Source of the DNA: Siphonodentalium dalli
Taxonomy: Eukaryota > Mollusca > Scaphopoda > Gadilida > Siphonodentaliidae
DNA: 64,000 nt
NCBI GenBank assembly: GCA_032622095.1
Contig: CP136068.1
Location: forward strand, 160,477,465-160,541,464
Direction: 5' to 3'
In this document: positions 46,840 through 57,639 of the stretch, in pieces
Layout of the letters: every line of letters begins with the position of its first letter
Position numbering within the stretch: position 1 is the first letter of the stretch
Translations under genes and position numbers: made by a program
Notes under the pieces: model-generated
What the model saw: only the letters and a program-made list of their open reading frames with translations
What the model was told of the DNA's origin: nothing
The model's database searches: none

Positions 46840-49170
46840 CCAAAGGATTTATTGATGCAAAGAGTAAATTCTAAAATGGCCACCGGCAGCCATGTTTTTT
46901 TCCGAATTACCCCAAAATGACTTGTTCCCATCTACAGCCTTTACAAATCTCATAATGATCTGATCAAAGGTATGACCTGTAGCCTGTGCCAATGGATTTA
47001 GTCATGCAAAGAGTAAAATCCAAGATGGCTGCTGGTGGCCATGTTTTTCGGCTGAACGACCCCAAAATGACTCGTTTCCCATCTACATGTCATTGTTAAC
47101 ATACATGACAAATTTCATGAAGTTCCGACCAAAGCTACGACCTGTAGCCCGCACCAAAGGATTTATTCATGCAAAGAGTAAAATCCAATATGGCTGCTGG
47201 CGGACATGTTTTTTAGCCAAACGACCCCAAAATGACTCGTTCCCATCTACATATTAATATTAACATCCATGATAAATATCATGATGATCAGACAAACAGT
47301 ACGACCTGTAGCCTGTGCCAATGGATTGAATTGTGAAATCCAAGATGGCTGCCAGCAGCCATGTTTTTTGGCCGTATGACCCCAAAATGACTCGTTCCCA
47401 TATACATGTCAATATCAATATTCATGACAAATTTCATAAAGGTCAGACCAAAGGTACTACCTGTAACCCGCGCCAAAGGATTTAGTCATGCAAAGAGTAA
47501 AGTCCAAGATGGCTGCTGGCGGCCATGTTTTTTGGCCGAACGACCCCAAAATCACTCGTTCCCATCGACATGTCATTGTTAACATCCATGACAAATTTCA
47601 TGAAGTTCTGACCAAAGCTACAACCTGTAGCCCGCACCAAAGAATTTAGTCATGCAAAGAGCAAAAATCCAAGATGGCTGCTGGCGGCTATGTTTTTTGG
47701 CTGAACGACCCCAAAATTACTCGTTCCCATCTACATGTCAATATTAACATCCATGACAAATTTCATGATGATCAGACAAACAGCACGACCTGTAGCCCAC
47801 GCCAATGGATTGAATTTTGAAATCCAAAATGGCCACCAGCGGCCATGTTTGGTGGGCGAATGACCCCAAAATGACTCGTTCCAATCTACATGTCAATGTC
47901 AACATTCATGACAAAATTCATAAAGATCAGACCTTAGGTACGACCTGTATCCCGCGCCAAAGAATTTAGTCATGCAAAGAGTAAAATCCATGATGGCTGC
48001 TGGTGGCCATGTTTTTTTGGCCGAACAACCCCAAAATCACTCGTTCCCATCTACATGTCAATATTAACATCCATGACAAATTTCATGATGATCAGACGAA
48101 CAGCACGACCTGTAGCCCATGCCAATGGATTGAATTTTGAAATCCAAAATGGCCACCAGTGGCCATGTTTTTTGGCCGAATGACCCCAAAATGACTCGTT
48201 CCCATCTACATGTCAATGTCAACATTCATGACAAAATTCATAAAGATCAGACCATAGGTACGACCTGTAGCCCGCGCCAAAGGATTTAGTCATGCAAAGA
48301 GTAAAATCCAAGATGGCTGCTGGCGGCTATGTTTTTTGGCTGAACGACCCCAAAATTCTACATGTCAATGTCAACATTCATGACAAAATTCATAAAGATC
48401 AGACCTTAGGTACGACCTGTATCCCGCGCCAAAGAATTTAGTCATGCAAAGAGTAAAATCCATGATGGCTGCTGGTGGCCATGTTTTTTTGGCCGAACAA
48501 CCCCAAAATCACTCGTTCCCATCTACATGTCAATATTAACATCCATGACAAATTTCATGATGATCAGACGAACAGCACGACCTGTAGCCCATGCCAATGG
48601 ATTGAATTTTGAAATCCAAAATGGCCACCAGTGGCCATGTTTTTTGGCCGAATGACCCCAAAATGACTCGTTCCCATCTACATGTCAATGTCAACATTCA
48701 TGACCAAATTCATAAAGATCAGACCATAGGTACGACCTGTAGCCCGCGCCAAAGGATTTAGTCATGCAAAGAGTAAAATCCAAGATGGCTGCTGACGGCC
48801 ATGTTTTTTGGCCGAACGACCCCAAAATGCTTCGTTCCCATCTACATGTCATTGTTAACATCCATGACAAATTTCATGATGATCAAACGAACAGTACGAC
48901 CTGTAGCCCGCGCCAATGGATTGAATTTTGTAATCCAAGATGGCCACCAGTGGCCATGTTTTTTGGCCGAATGACCCCAAAATGACTCGTTCCCATCTAC
49001 ATGTCAATGTCAACATTCATGCAAAATTTCATAAAGATCAGATCAAAGGTACGACCTGTAGCCCGCGCCAAAGGAAATTGTTGACGGACACATGGACACA
49101 CGGACACACGAACACACGGACAACGGACGCCAAGCCATGGCAATAGCTCAAACTTACAAAAGTAAGTTGA
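46840..49170 (+). repeat. Array of about 160-bp units with GACGG tail
   Basis: About fourteen units of alternating length (about 165 and 155 bp) share CCAAGATGGCTGCTGGCGGC, CGACCCCAAAATGACTCG and CATGACAAATTTCATGATGA. Two unit types alternate (GTCATGCAAAGAGTAAAATC versus GGATTGAATTTTGAAATCC), so the working period is often a dimer of about 320 bp. A 305-bp block is near-exactly repeated around 47940 and 48400. The array ends in a GGACACACGG run and CCAAGCCATGGCAATAGCTC. Single units occur at 53800-54000 and 57830-57960. Confidence 0.88.
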
Positions 49171-49179
49171 GCTAATAAT

Positions 49180-49302
49180 ACACTAGCTTACAAGGTCAAG
49201 ATAAATATTGTTAGGCCAATGTATTCTCTTATATATGCGAGGCTCCATATATAAGAGAATGCATCAGCACAGGGTTTTCGCAACATTTCAGCCATGGAAG
49301 GG
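49180..49302. mobile_element. Family P MITE fragment, copy 4
   Basis: Contains GGCCAATGTATTCTC, CGAGGCTCCATATATAAG and ends GCCATGGAAGGG before TTAA. The left half is missing, and it begins within the tail of the preceding array. Confidence 0.65.
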
Positions 49303-49309
49303 TTAAAGT

Positions 49310-50220
49310 CATTAGCTTCACTCCCGGTGGGCATATATTTGATGTCAGACAGAACTGTGCCCGATATACCACAAGAAAGGTCATAACAAACTAGAAAGAA
49401 AACCCCAATGTGGCATATTATTAGTGCGGTACTCGCCCTGTATTAAATTGTTGAAAACTGCGATCAGAGTAAGAAATCTTCTCAGATACTAACACATTTT
49501 CGGAGCGAATCAGCGCGCGGAGTCTCATGGAATTATATTCGGAGGAAATCGGAACCACCCGAATAACGACGATCGGCTGGCCCGCACGACTGGGAGAACA
49601 GCCAAAACAAAGGCCGGCATGTCCATAACGAAAGTAGATTCAACAAAGAGAAAAAAAATAAAATAATAGGGGGCCTATCATAGTTTTTGCATTCAAGTTT
49701 TCTAAGTAAAATGTCGACAATTATTTGGCAACTAACAAAGTTTTCACAATCTGTATATATATTTATATATATATGGAATTTTTGCAAATTTAGGAGAGAA
49801 TGAGTACGTATTCACAGTGTGCAAAAGACGATTGGCACACCTCCGAAATTATCCAGGTTCACCAATAATAAACAAATCTGGGAATTCTGCCTTCTAATCT
49901 AACGTCAACATATTTGGCCGAATACAAGGTGAAGTTATCTGCATGCGAATTATTGACTTCTGTAAATGTAAATTATAAGCAATATTTCAATAATATTTGA
50001 CATCACAATAGACCAATCGTGCTGAGCTAGATCGATTGGTCTTACTGACACTGTTGTAAGAGATTTCTTGAATATTGAAATTTTGTTTGCTTGAAGATTT
50101 GTTCAAATTTATGATGAATATACCAGAAAACAATTATACATTGTCTTTCATTAGTTTCAAAATTGTCTTGCATTAGTTTCAAAATTAATCAGAATAATTT
50201 TTTTACAAAAAAATGGTTGT
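49310..50220. other. Intron 4 sequence, nothing recognised
   Basis: No supported exon or repeat family. CATTAGTTTCAAAATT is duplicated near 50150-50185. Confidence 0.35.
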
Positions 50221-50221
50221 A

Positions 50222-51040
50222 ACTTGAAAGAACAATTTAGAGTAGGCCTTCTCCCTTTATACAAGATTCATGCTGGCTGTGAAAGACCGATGGGATTATT
50301 TTAGCCCGATCGGTATATTTTACCCCGATCGGGCTATTATTGATTGATCGGTGGTTCACCCAGACCTGTAGGATATATATGCGCACTATAGGATATAGAT
50401 AAGGCAGTTTAATGTATGGGAGGCCTATTTCACTTGAAAGAACAATTTATAGTAGGCCTACTCCCTTTATCCAAGATTCAGGCTGGCTGTGAAAGACCGA
50501 CCGGTCTATTTTAGCCCGATCGGTCTATTTTAGCCCGATCGGGCTATTATTGATTGATCGGTGGTTCACCCAGACCTGTAGGGTATGCGCGCTATAGTAT
50601 ATAGATAAGGCGTTTCATGTATGGGAGGCCTATTTCACTTGAAAGAACAATTTAGAGTAGGCCTACTCCCTTTATCCAAGATTCAAGCTGGCTGTGAAAG
50701 AACGATCGGTCTATTTTAGCCCGATCGTTCTATTTTAGCCCGATCGGGCTATTATTGATTGATCGGTGGTTCACCCAGACCTGTAGGGTATGCGCGCTAT
50801 AGTATATAGATAAGGCGTTTCATGTATGGGAGGCCTATTTCACTTAAAAAAACAATTTAGAGTAGGCCTACTCCCTTTATCCAAGATTCAAGCTGGCTGT
50901 GAAAGAACGATCGGTCTATTTTAGCCTGATCGGTCTACTTTAGCCCGATCGGGCTGTTATTGATTGATCGGTGGTTCACCCAGACCTGTAGGATATACGC
51001 GCTATAGCATATAGATACGGCATTTCATGTATGGGATACC
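50222..51040 (+). repeat. 205-bp tandem array, four units
   Basis: Units begin near 50226, 50431, 50636 and 50841. Each contains AGTAGGCCTACTCCCTTTAT, CTATTTTAGCCCGATCGG once or twice, and GATCGGTGGTTCACCCAG. The first unit lacks one GATCGGTCTATTTTAGCCC subrepeat. The nested CCGATCGGGC palindromes give each unit local symmetry. Confidence 0.9.
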
Positions 51041-51055
51041 CATTTCACATTTATT

Positions 51056-52310
51056 ATTCATTTACGATCAAGCGCAAATATTTCGCAAAATAACATCTAT
51101 CATTTGCGCTTCAGTGTAAATCATTTGCGCAAATAAAAATTAATATGCATTGATATCACCCCCCTGAATTAATTTTAAATGGCACAGACCCACCATATGA
51201 GGGAAGCACCCCCAGTAACCCCAATATCTCTTTTATGACCATGGAAATGGTAGAGATATGTGCAGGATATATCTCTTTTATAAAATATACTAGATCTCTG
51301 GGATGGAGACACAAATTCTTGGGGACAGGGATGCTGATAATATGAAAATTGGGGTTTTCCCCAATTTCAAGTCAATAAGTACACCATATGAGGGAAGCGA
51401 GTCCCCAGTAACCCCGAATTCCATATTTATGGCCATGGAAATGGTATATATCTGTGTAGGAGATGTCCCTTTAATAAAATATACTAGAGCTCTGGGAGTG
51501 AGGCACCAATTCTTGGGACACCAGGGACAGAGATGCTGATATATGCATATGGAAATATTTTTTCTTCAATGTTTCAGTATTATATGGGGCTACTACTATG
51601 GGTCCATGATAATATAGTATGAGATGGACTCTATCATTCACAATCAGAGGGAAGTAAGGGAGTGTTAGGTATTTGCGCTTAAGCGCAAATATATTGATAG
51701 ACATATACTTGCACTTAAGCGCAAATGATTCATTTTCACATTTTATATTAACTAATTGCATTTAAGCGTAAATAATTTACGCTTAAGCATAAATCAGTTA
51801 CGCTTAATGTAATCATTTACGCTTAAGCATAATTGACTTATGTGTTATCATAATACATTGGAATTATATTAAGAGCAATAATTTCATCGGCTGTCTTACC
51901 TTATATGTATATTTGTATAATCTGATGTATGTTATCTTACTGGCATTAGTAATGTGGTTGCATCCATTTCAGCTTGAGTATGTGGAGTTCAATGGGAGTG
52001 TATATGAATTACGGTTAAGCGCAACTCATTTACGCTTAAGTGGATTTCATTTACACTTAAGCGCAATTGAAATGAATAATGCTTAAGCAAATACATGTAC
52101 CTATCTCCAACTGGTTTCCTCAGTCTGAATATCCATCTTAGTATGGGATCTGGGTGGAGTCCTCACCTATGTTTGAGTAATGTTTTATGGCCTGAGTTAA
52201 TTTGAGTTTAGAGCAAATCACATGGGAGTCTTTTTTACATTTATTATTTATTTGCATACAAATATTTGCGCTTAAGCATAAAGCAATTGCGCTTACTTGG
52301 TGCAAATACA
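51056..52310. repeat. Cluster of about 14 GCGCTTAAGCGC-type palindromes
   Basis: A perfect 20-bp palindrome ATTTGCGCTTAAGCGCAAAT lies near 51671. Partial or mutated versions (ATTTACGCTTAAGC, CACTTAAGCGC, TTGCGCTTAAGC) recur near 51065, 51105, 51122, 51711, 51762, 51776, 51800, 51815, 52012, 52029, 52049, 52078, 52265 and 52287. Spacing is irregular, so this is not a simple tandem array. Confidence 0.8.
51185..51545 (+). repeat. 180-bp tandem duplication
   Basis: CACCATATGAGGGAAGC, CCATGGAAATGGTA and AATATACTAGAGCTCTGGGA appear twice in order, about 185 bp apart. It lies within the palindrome cluster. Confidence 0.8.
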
Positions 52311-53206
52311 CAACACTTCTTTACTTCCATCTAATTTTAACTGTCAATGATTGAGTCCATCTTATGGTATATTTATTTGGGCCTATATAAACTCAAAAAT
52401 TGAAGAAAACATAATTCCATATGGATATCTATATCACCATCGCTGTCCCAAACAAACTAGAATAGTGAATAGCAATATGGCACACATGTATCATTGCACA
52501 GGTAATTAAACAGTTTGAAATACACATGTAAGACAACTCTTTCTGCACGAAACTGTACCTGCTGTAGATCGATCATAAAATCGGTCAACGATCTGCAACG
52601 ATAACAAATTTCTATAAATAGTAACATTTTCAACTGTTACCGTTGTTCATTGCTCGATCATGACCACTTTGATTATAATTCTTTCATAACTCGGTCAATG
52701 TTCTTCCGTTGGTGATTTCAGGCAATAATTCCTTTTATATCCCTCCCATTCGAATTGACTATACCGCTTGTTTTTCGTTTTATTAAGCTGATGTTACGCT
52801 ATTCCAGCAAACGGCCTCCCTCCACGGAAGCTATTTTCTGAGAACGAAAGCCGACTCAATCCCGACCAAGTCGGAAGTGTTCGGGTGTTTCCGCGACTGC
52901 ACACGACAACTCGTTAGTGTATTTATTTCGCGTTTACAGTGGAATTATTCGTCCCGATTGATGGAAAGTAAATAGTTAGTTACGTGGCCGTATAATTAGT
53001 ACAAACTGATATCTGGTTGGGGCATTTCGTGTATGGGGGTTATTTTATTCAGTCTTTCCACAGAATAACGCAGGGAACTCAATTGTGAGGTTCAATTTAC
53101 GTTTCACATCACTTTAAGTGAGCATTATAAAATATTCATCCTCATCATAAATACAAACCGTTGTCGTTGTTGTTTCTGCCAGTTGCATCCGAGTGGGCGG
53201 ACTCAC
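52311..53206. other. End of intron 4 nearest exon 4 donor, nothing recognised
   Basis: No repeat family or exon is supported. The sequence near 52780-52980 is less AT-rich and could be unique. Confidence 0.4.
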
Positions 53207-53677
53207 GATGACAGATCTCTCCACCTGTGGGCGGGGATCAGAGATGGCGAGCTGTGAACCGGGAACTAATAGATGTGATTGTGTAATCTGTTCCTTCTTC
53301 TCAGAGTACTGAATGGTGGCTGGTACTCGAATAACCGTCTGTTTAGTAGTGGGTACGTTGCTTGGTACTTGAATAACCGTCTGTTTAGTAGTGGGTACGT
53401 TGCTTGGTACTTGAATAACCGTCTGTTTAATAGTGGGTACGTTGCTTGGTACTTGTATAACCGTCTGTTTAGTAGTGGGTGCAATGCTCGGTACTTGTAT
53501 AACTGTCTGTTTAGCAGTGAGTCTGGTGGACGGTACCTGTATAACAGTCGGTTTAGCCGTCAGTCTAGTGGGTGGTACTTGTATAACCGTCTGTTTAGCA
53601 GTGGGTCCGCTGCTCTGTACTTGAATAACGGTTTGTTTAGCAGTAGGTATCTGTACTACATTCGTTTGTCGTGATAC
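53207..53677 (-). CDS. BBX: BBX coding exon 4, 14-residue repeat exon
   Basis: The acceptor TATTTATCAG is followed by GTATCACGACAA in phase 0. The donor chosen is GTCATC then GTGAGT (phase 0); an upstream CCACAG then GTGGAG at 53222-53223 would also keep frame. The peptide is dominated by eight 14-residue units of the KQTVIQVPSNVPTT type (residues about 230-341). It then has SEKKEQITQSHLLVPGSQL. The exon fits BBX by phase on both sides, but I recognise no conserved block, so it may be a lineage-specific exon. Short frames on the other strand are shadows of the repeat. Confidence 0.85.
53303..53638 (-). repeat. 42-bp coding minisatellite in exon 4
   Basis: Eight 42-bp units contain AACCGTCTGTTTAGTAGTGG on the plus strand. 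Three adjacent units are almost identical, encoding the same PSNVPT(T/I) segment, which points to recent slippage or unequal exchange. Outer units (PTRLTA, QSSGPTA) are older. Confidence 0.93.
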
Positions 53678-53740
53678 CTGATAAATATACACAACAAACT
53701 CAAACTCAAATGTGTTTATTGGAAAAAAACAGTTACAGTG

Positions 53741-54000
53741 TGAGCGGGCTGGCATCACTAATTTCACCCTCTGGGGATCTCATTCTGCGTAGGCCTCATC
53801 TTCAAAGAGGATTTAGTCATCCAAAGAGTAAATTCCAAGATGGCTGCTAGCGGCCATGTTTTTAAAAACATTTTGGTCAAAATAGGAGGCTCCCATCTAG
53901 AGGTCACCCTGAAGATCCAAATGAAGTTTGGTGATGATCGGATGAGAGATGTGACCTGTAGGGTGTGCTAACGGAAATTATTCATGGACGGACGCACAGA
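53741..54000. repeat. Family D MITE scrap and single array unit
   Basis: 53741-53804 matches one end hairpin of family D (CATCACTAATTTCACCCTC). 53805-54000 matches the 46840-49170 array (GTAAATTCCAAGATGGCTGC). The MITE scrap lies only about 64 bp from the exon 4 acceptor. Confidence 0.7.
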
Positions 54001-54002
54001 TG

Positions 54003-55085
54003 TACCAAAATTTGGTTAGATATGTGGCTATTGAGTTATGTGGCTAAAATACTTATGTGTCTACAAAATATATGTGGCTATCAAGTAGTTGATAAAATGT
54101 AATGTAGCTATCAAGTAGTTTATAGTGATAAGATTTCAGATTATGGAATCAAAACATGTAGGCATTATAGCAGAAGTGCTGATTGAAACTCAAAAACTTG
54201 TATACAGCAACTAGGACAGTGGAGTAGGAGAAACTAACATGATTGGGAGACTAGCCACTGTAACAGAATGATGTGCGCCCCTGTCTGATCACGCCCCCTG
54301 TGTACTAATGCATCAGTTATCTTGTCAACTATTACGATGCACGAACAACAGGCATGGGAATGTTAGTCAGACAGCCGTACTGAGCATGATGACGAGATCA
54401 CACGATGCTGATTCTCGCTAATTCTCAGGAAAGTCCCCAGTCGAACCAGTGCAGAGGTATAAAGGTTATTAGATGTTTTGGTACACTGCACTGGTCATGA
54501 TATACGAAAGCTATATGAAAACTACCTTTAGTGACGAGCCGTTGACAAGCAGTTGTCAAACTTGGCCAGTAACATCGTCACATGATTTTGAAAAGTAGGT
54601 TACCAATTTTAAATATAAGTACTGAGATATTATCCATCAGTGTTCAGTTGACTGAGTCCTCCTATGAGTACCGCCCTGGGAATGACTGACTGATCCAAAA
54701 GACCTGAGAAGAAAGCCAGCATCGGCTGTCGATCTTGAAGCGAAACTATGTTCTAGAAATAAATGAAGTTACAACAGATCTCAACGGTTCCATGAGTTGT
54801 CGTCACCCAAAACAGTACACAACGTGAAGCCCGGACAGAATTCTGTATCTCCAACATACGGAGTTCTGCAACACCACATAACTGTCCGAACACCTCCTAT
54901 TGACAGATCATTGATGTCTAAATCTATGGACTTTTTGTTTCCAACTATTGAGTGACTACAAAATTAAATATGTTGATTGGGCCAAATAGATCATTTTTGA
55001 GGGTTCATCTCAGTGCTAGCCACGTAACAGAAATTAGACACAAAACTATCCATTTTTTTTTAAATAGCCACATAAGTATCCAAAT
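54003..55085. mobile_element. Possible 1.1-kb insertion splitting a dispersed repeat
   Basis: The dispersed tail GGACGGACGCACAGATG stops at about 54001 and resumes at about 55081 with GCACAGACAGATG before GACGGACGCCAACCCATGG. The ends hold TATGTGGCTATTGAG and an inverted AAATAGCCACATAAG. This suggests an inserted element with weak inverted ends, but no domain is seen in it. Confidence 0.4.
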
Positions 55086-55304
55086 ATAAGCACAGACAGA
55101 TGGATGACGGACGCCAACCCATGGCAATAGCTAAACTACTTTAGTAAAGTTGAGCTAAAAACATGATGTCAGTCTGTAATTCTGACAATATTTGCATGTT
55201 TATAATATTTCACCCATACGTCCAATTTAGACCAAATTTGGATCACGTGCTGCAGTGTATCTTAGAAGGCGATGAACGAAAAGTCATGCAAATTGGTTAA
55301 CTCA

Positions 55305-55533
55305 GCTGTGCTGGTGCAGCATTACAGATCCTGTGCCAGTGCATACTCTTATATATGCAAGTCTCCCATACAGAGCCTCGCATATATAAGATAATACACT
55401 AGCTTACAAGGTCAAGGTAAATATTGTTAGGCCAATGTATTCTCTTATATAAGGGAGACTGGCATATATAAGAGAATGCATTGGCACAGGGTTTTATGCA
55501 AAATTTCAGGATGCTCCAGTCATGGAAGGGTCA
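55305..55533. mobile_element. Family P MITE, copy 5
   Basis: GTGCTGGTGCAGCATTACAG at the left and TCCAGTCATGGAAGGG at the right with cassette words in both arms. The TTAA sites are mutated (GTCAAA on the right). Confidence 0.7.
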
Positions 55534-55554
55534 AATTCATACAAGACAAAGTTA

Positions 55555-56016
55555 TGCGACTTGACATATCAAATCCAGTCGGAAGTCAGGATTATTTTTA
55601 CCATGTGCCAATGCATTCTCTTATATATGCGAGTCGACCATAGGGCGCCTCACATATATAAGAGAATGCATTGGCCTAACAACGTTTTTATCATTTTTTT
55701 TAAATAAATGTTTCTGACAATTTTTATGACATAAAACAAAAAAACATCCATTACCCTGCAGGGAGCCCCACACATAAATAGAAGCATATAGAAGAGTGTG
55801 GTCTGCTCATGTTTGTCTGGGGCTCTGTGTGGGTGAAATTATAAAATTGTTAAAGAATACAAGAAAAAATTATTAAAATAGTAAAAAAGTGTTTAGGCCA
55901 ATGCATTCTCTTATATATGCGAGGCGACCTATGGTCGACTCGCATATATAAGAGAATGCATTGGCACAGGGTAAAAAAATCCCGACTTCCAACTGGATTT
56001 GATATGGCGGGTCACA
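55555..56016. mobile_element. Palindromic MITE, family C copy 3, beside exon 3 donor
   Basis: From TGCGACTTGACATATCAAAT to GATATGGCGGGTCACA. Both hairpin cassettes and the central AGGGAGCCCCACACA/TGTCTGGGGCTCTG pair are retained. Its right edge is 17 bp from the end of exon 3, so the intron begins with a short spacer and then this hairpin. Confidence 0.85.
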
Positions 56017-56033
56017 TATAATTAATGTCATAC

Positions 56034-56302
56034 CATCGAGGGCTGGTGAGATGCGAGTTGAACCATCGTTGGTTGTCCCATTGTTTGTCTGGATGGCAGC
56101 TGCACAGTCATTTGATGCCCTGATGATAATTGGACTGCAGCCTGCGGACCTGTTGACATTTGACCTGTCAAGTGTTGCCCAGCTGTCAAGTGTTGCCCAG
56201 ACGACATTTGACTTGTCAAGTGTTGCCCGGTTGACATTTGTCCTGCTGTCTGTTGCTGTCCAGCCATCAGGAGTAAACTTAGTCCGCCCATGTTGGATGG
56301 AT
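56034..56302 (-). CDS. BBX: BBX coding exon 3, MGGLS block and Gln-rich repeats
   Basis: The acceptor TTTATTTTTAG is followed by ATCCATCC; with G from exon 2 this starts DPSNMGGLSLLLMAG, closely matching the DPTQMGGLSMLLLAG block of vertebrate BBX. The rest is Gln/Thr/Ser-rich with repeated GQMSTGQHLT and QMSSGQHLT motifs, likely a disordered activation-type region. The donor is TCGATG then GTATGA, phase 0. A second minus-strand frame is open across the exon but breaks the phase and lacks the conserved block, so it is rejected. High confidence from phase and conservation. Confidence 0.94.
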
Positions 56303-56520
56303 CTAAAAATAAACATAAAACTTAGGCCGGCCATGTCAACTGGATGGATCTAAAAATAAATGTAAACTTAGTCCGCACATGTTGGATGGATCTAAAAATA
56401 AACGTAAACTTAGGCCGGCCATGTGCATTGCTCATTGGATCTAAAAATAAACACGAATTAAGTCCGTCCATGTTTGATGCATCAGGAATAAACACAAACT
56501 TAGTCTACCCATGTTTGGTT

Positions 56521-56920
56521 ACTATAGTAACAGTGAACTCACCAGCTAGTTTCTCAGGTTACTATAGTAACAGTGAAGTCAACATATAGTTTCCCAGGTT
56601 ACTATGGGATCAGTGAACTCACCAGCTAGTTTTCCAGGTTACTATAGTAACACTGAACTCAACAGATATTTTCCCTGATTACTGTGGTAACAGTGAACTC
56701 ACCAGCTAGCTTGCCTGGTTACTATGGTAACAGTGAACTCACCAGATAATTTCCCTGGTTACTGTAGTAACACTGAACTCACCAGCTAGTTTCTCTGGTA
56801 ACTATGGTAACAGTGAACTCACCAGCTAGTTTCTCTGGTTGCTATGGTAACAGTGAACTCACCAGCTAGTTTCTCTGGTTGCTATGGTAACAGTGAACTC
56901 ACCAGCTAGTTTCCCTGGAA
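56521..56920 (-). repeat. 40-bp array duplicating the exon 2 splice donor
   Basis: Ten 40-bp units (plus-strand core GTGAACTCACCAGCTAGTTT) run from intron 2 into the exon. The unit at 56881-56920 includes the real end of exon 2 (CTAGCTG then GTGAGT). The same donor hexamer GTGAGT survives in eight of ten units; units 2 and 4 carry CAAC in place of CACC. Units next to the exon are most alike. Confidence 0.93.
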
Positions 56921-57065
56921 TTATCCCTCCATTTATATTGAGCAGTGCCTCTGATTTGACCACACGGGCATTAGTTGGCCGGGTGTTAGGTTTGACGATG
57001 GGTTGTGCTTTCTCAGAGTTGTGCCATTTATAATCTGGATACGTCTTCATAAATGCATCTTTATA
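56903..57065 (-). CDS. BBX: BBX coding exon 2, end of HMG box
   Basis: The acceptor TTCTTGTTTCAG is followed by TATAAAGATGCA, giving YKDAFMKTYPDYKW in phase 0, the last helix of the HMG box (vertebrate YKDAFMKANPGYKW). Next comes a Lys/Asn/Pro-rich linker ending in NGGIIPGKLA. The donor CTAGCTG then GTGAGT leaves one base. This donor is the first of a tandem series of similar donors downstream in the intron. Reading through the donor gives EFTVTIATRETSW and a stop, so use of the distal donors would truncate the protein. Confidence 0.95.
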
Positions 57066-57069
57066 CTGA

Positions 57070-57346
57070 AACAAGAACACAATATCTATAAATTATTAAA
57101 TTATAATCTTCATTTCACTGTTGCACTTCTAAAATATTCTTTACATAAGATCCTTACATCCTTAATTCTAAAATTTCAAATGTCCTTATCCAGGGTGACA
57201 AAGATTATTCAAAACTGCAGAAATCACCAAAACTAAAATATCTTAGTAATTTTTACTCTTAATTCTAAAATGTTGTATAAAATAATGTCTTTTTCATCAA
57301 CCAGTTTATTTGTTGTAACAACTGTGATATAAAGAATTACCAATGC
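57070..57346. other. Intron 1, AT-rich, nothing recognised
   Basis: Contains the branch and pyrimidine region upstream of exon 2's acceptor in transcript order. No repeat family is seen. Confidence 0.4.
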
Positions 57347-57534
57347 TACAGTAATGCTCTAAATAATCGACTCCTTAACCACAGCAGAATTATGGGTAGT
57401 TTTTCAGGATTTAGTCGGAAATATGGCGAAAGCTTTCCGATGAATGGCAACAAGCCATATTTCCGACTAAATCCTGAAAAGTTACCCATAATTTTGCTGT
57501 GGTTAAGGAGTCGATTACTTAGGGCATTACTGTA
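57347..57534. mobile_element. Tc1/mariner-type foldback MITE, family B copy 6
   Basis: TACAGTAATGCTCTAAATAA at the left and TTAGGGCATTACTGTA at the right. The centre is shortened (GGAAATATGGCGAAAGCTTTC), so one arm lacks part of the loop-proximal stem. Confidence 0.87.
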
Positions 57535-57639
57535 CATGTATTATTTGATTTTTGGAGGATACAGCTTTTTAGAAGCCCACCGCCGATTGCATGAAAATCC
57601 CAAAAATATAAATTGTGAACATTTTATATGAAGTTTATA

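Noticed and set aside
55873-56334. Alternative open frame across BBX exon 3
   Set aside because: It breaks the splice phase and lacks the MGGLS block. It extends into a MITE, so it is a shadow.
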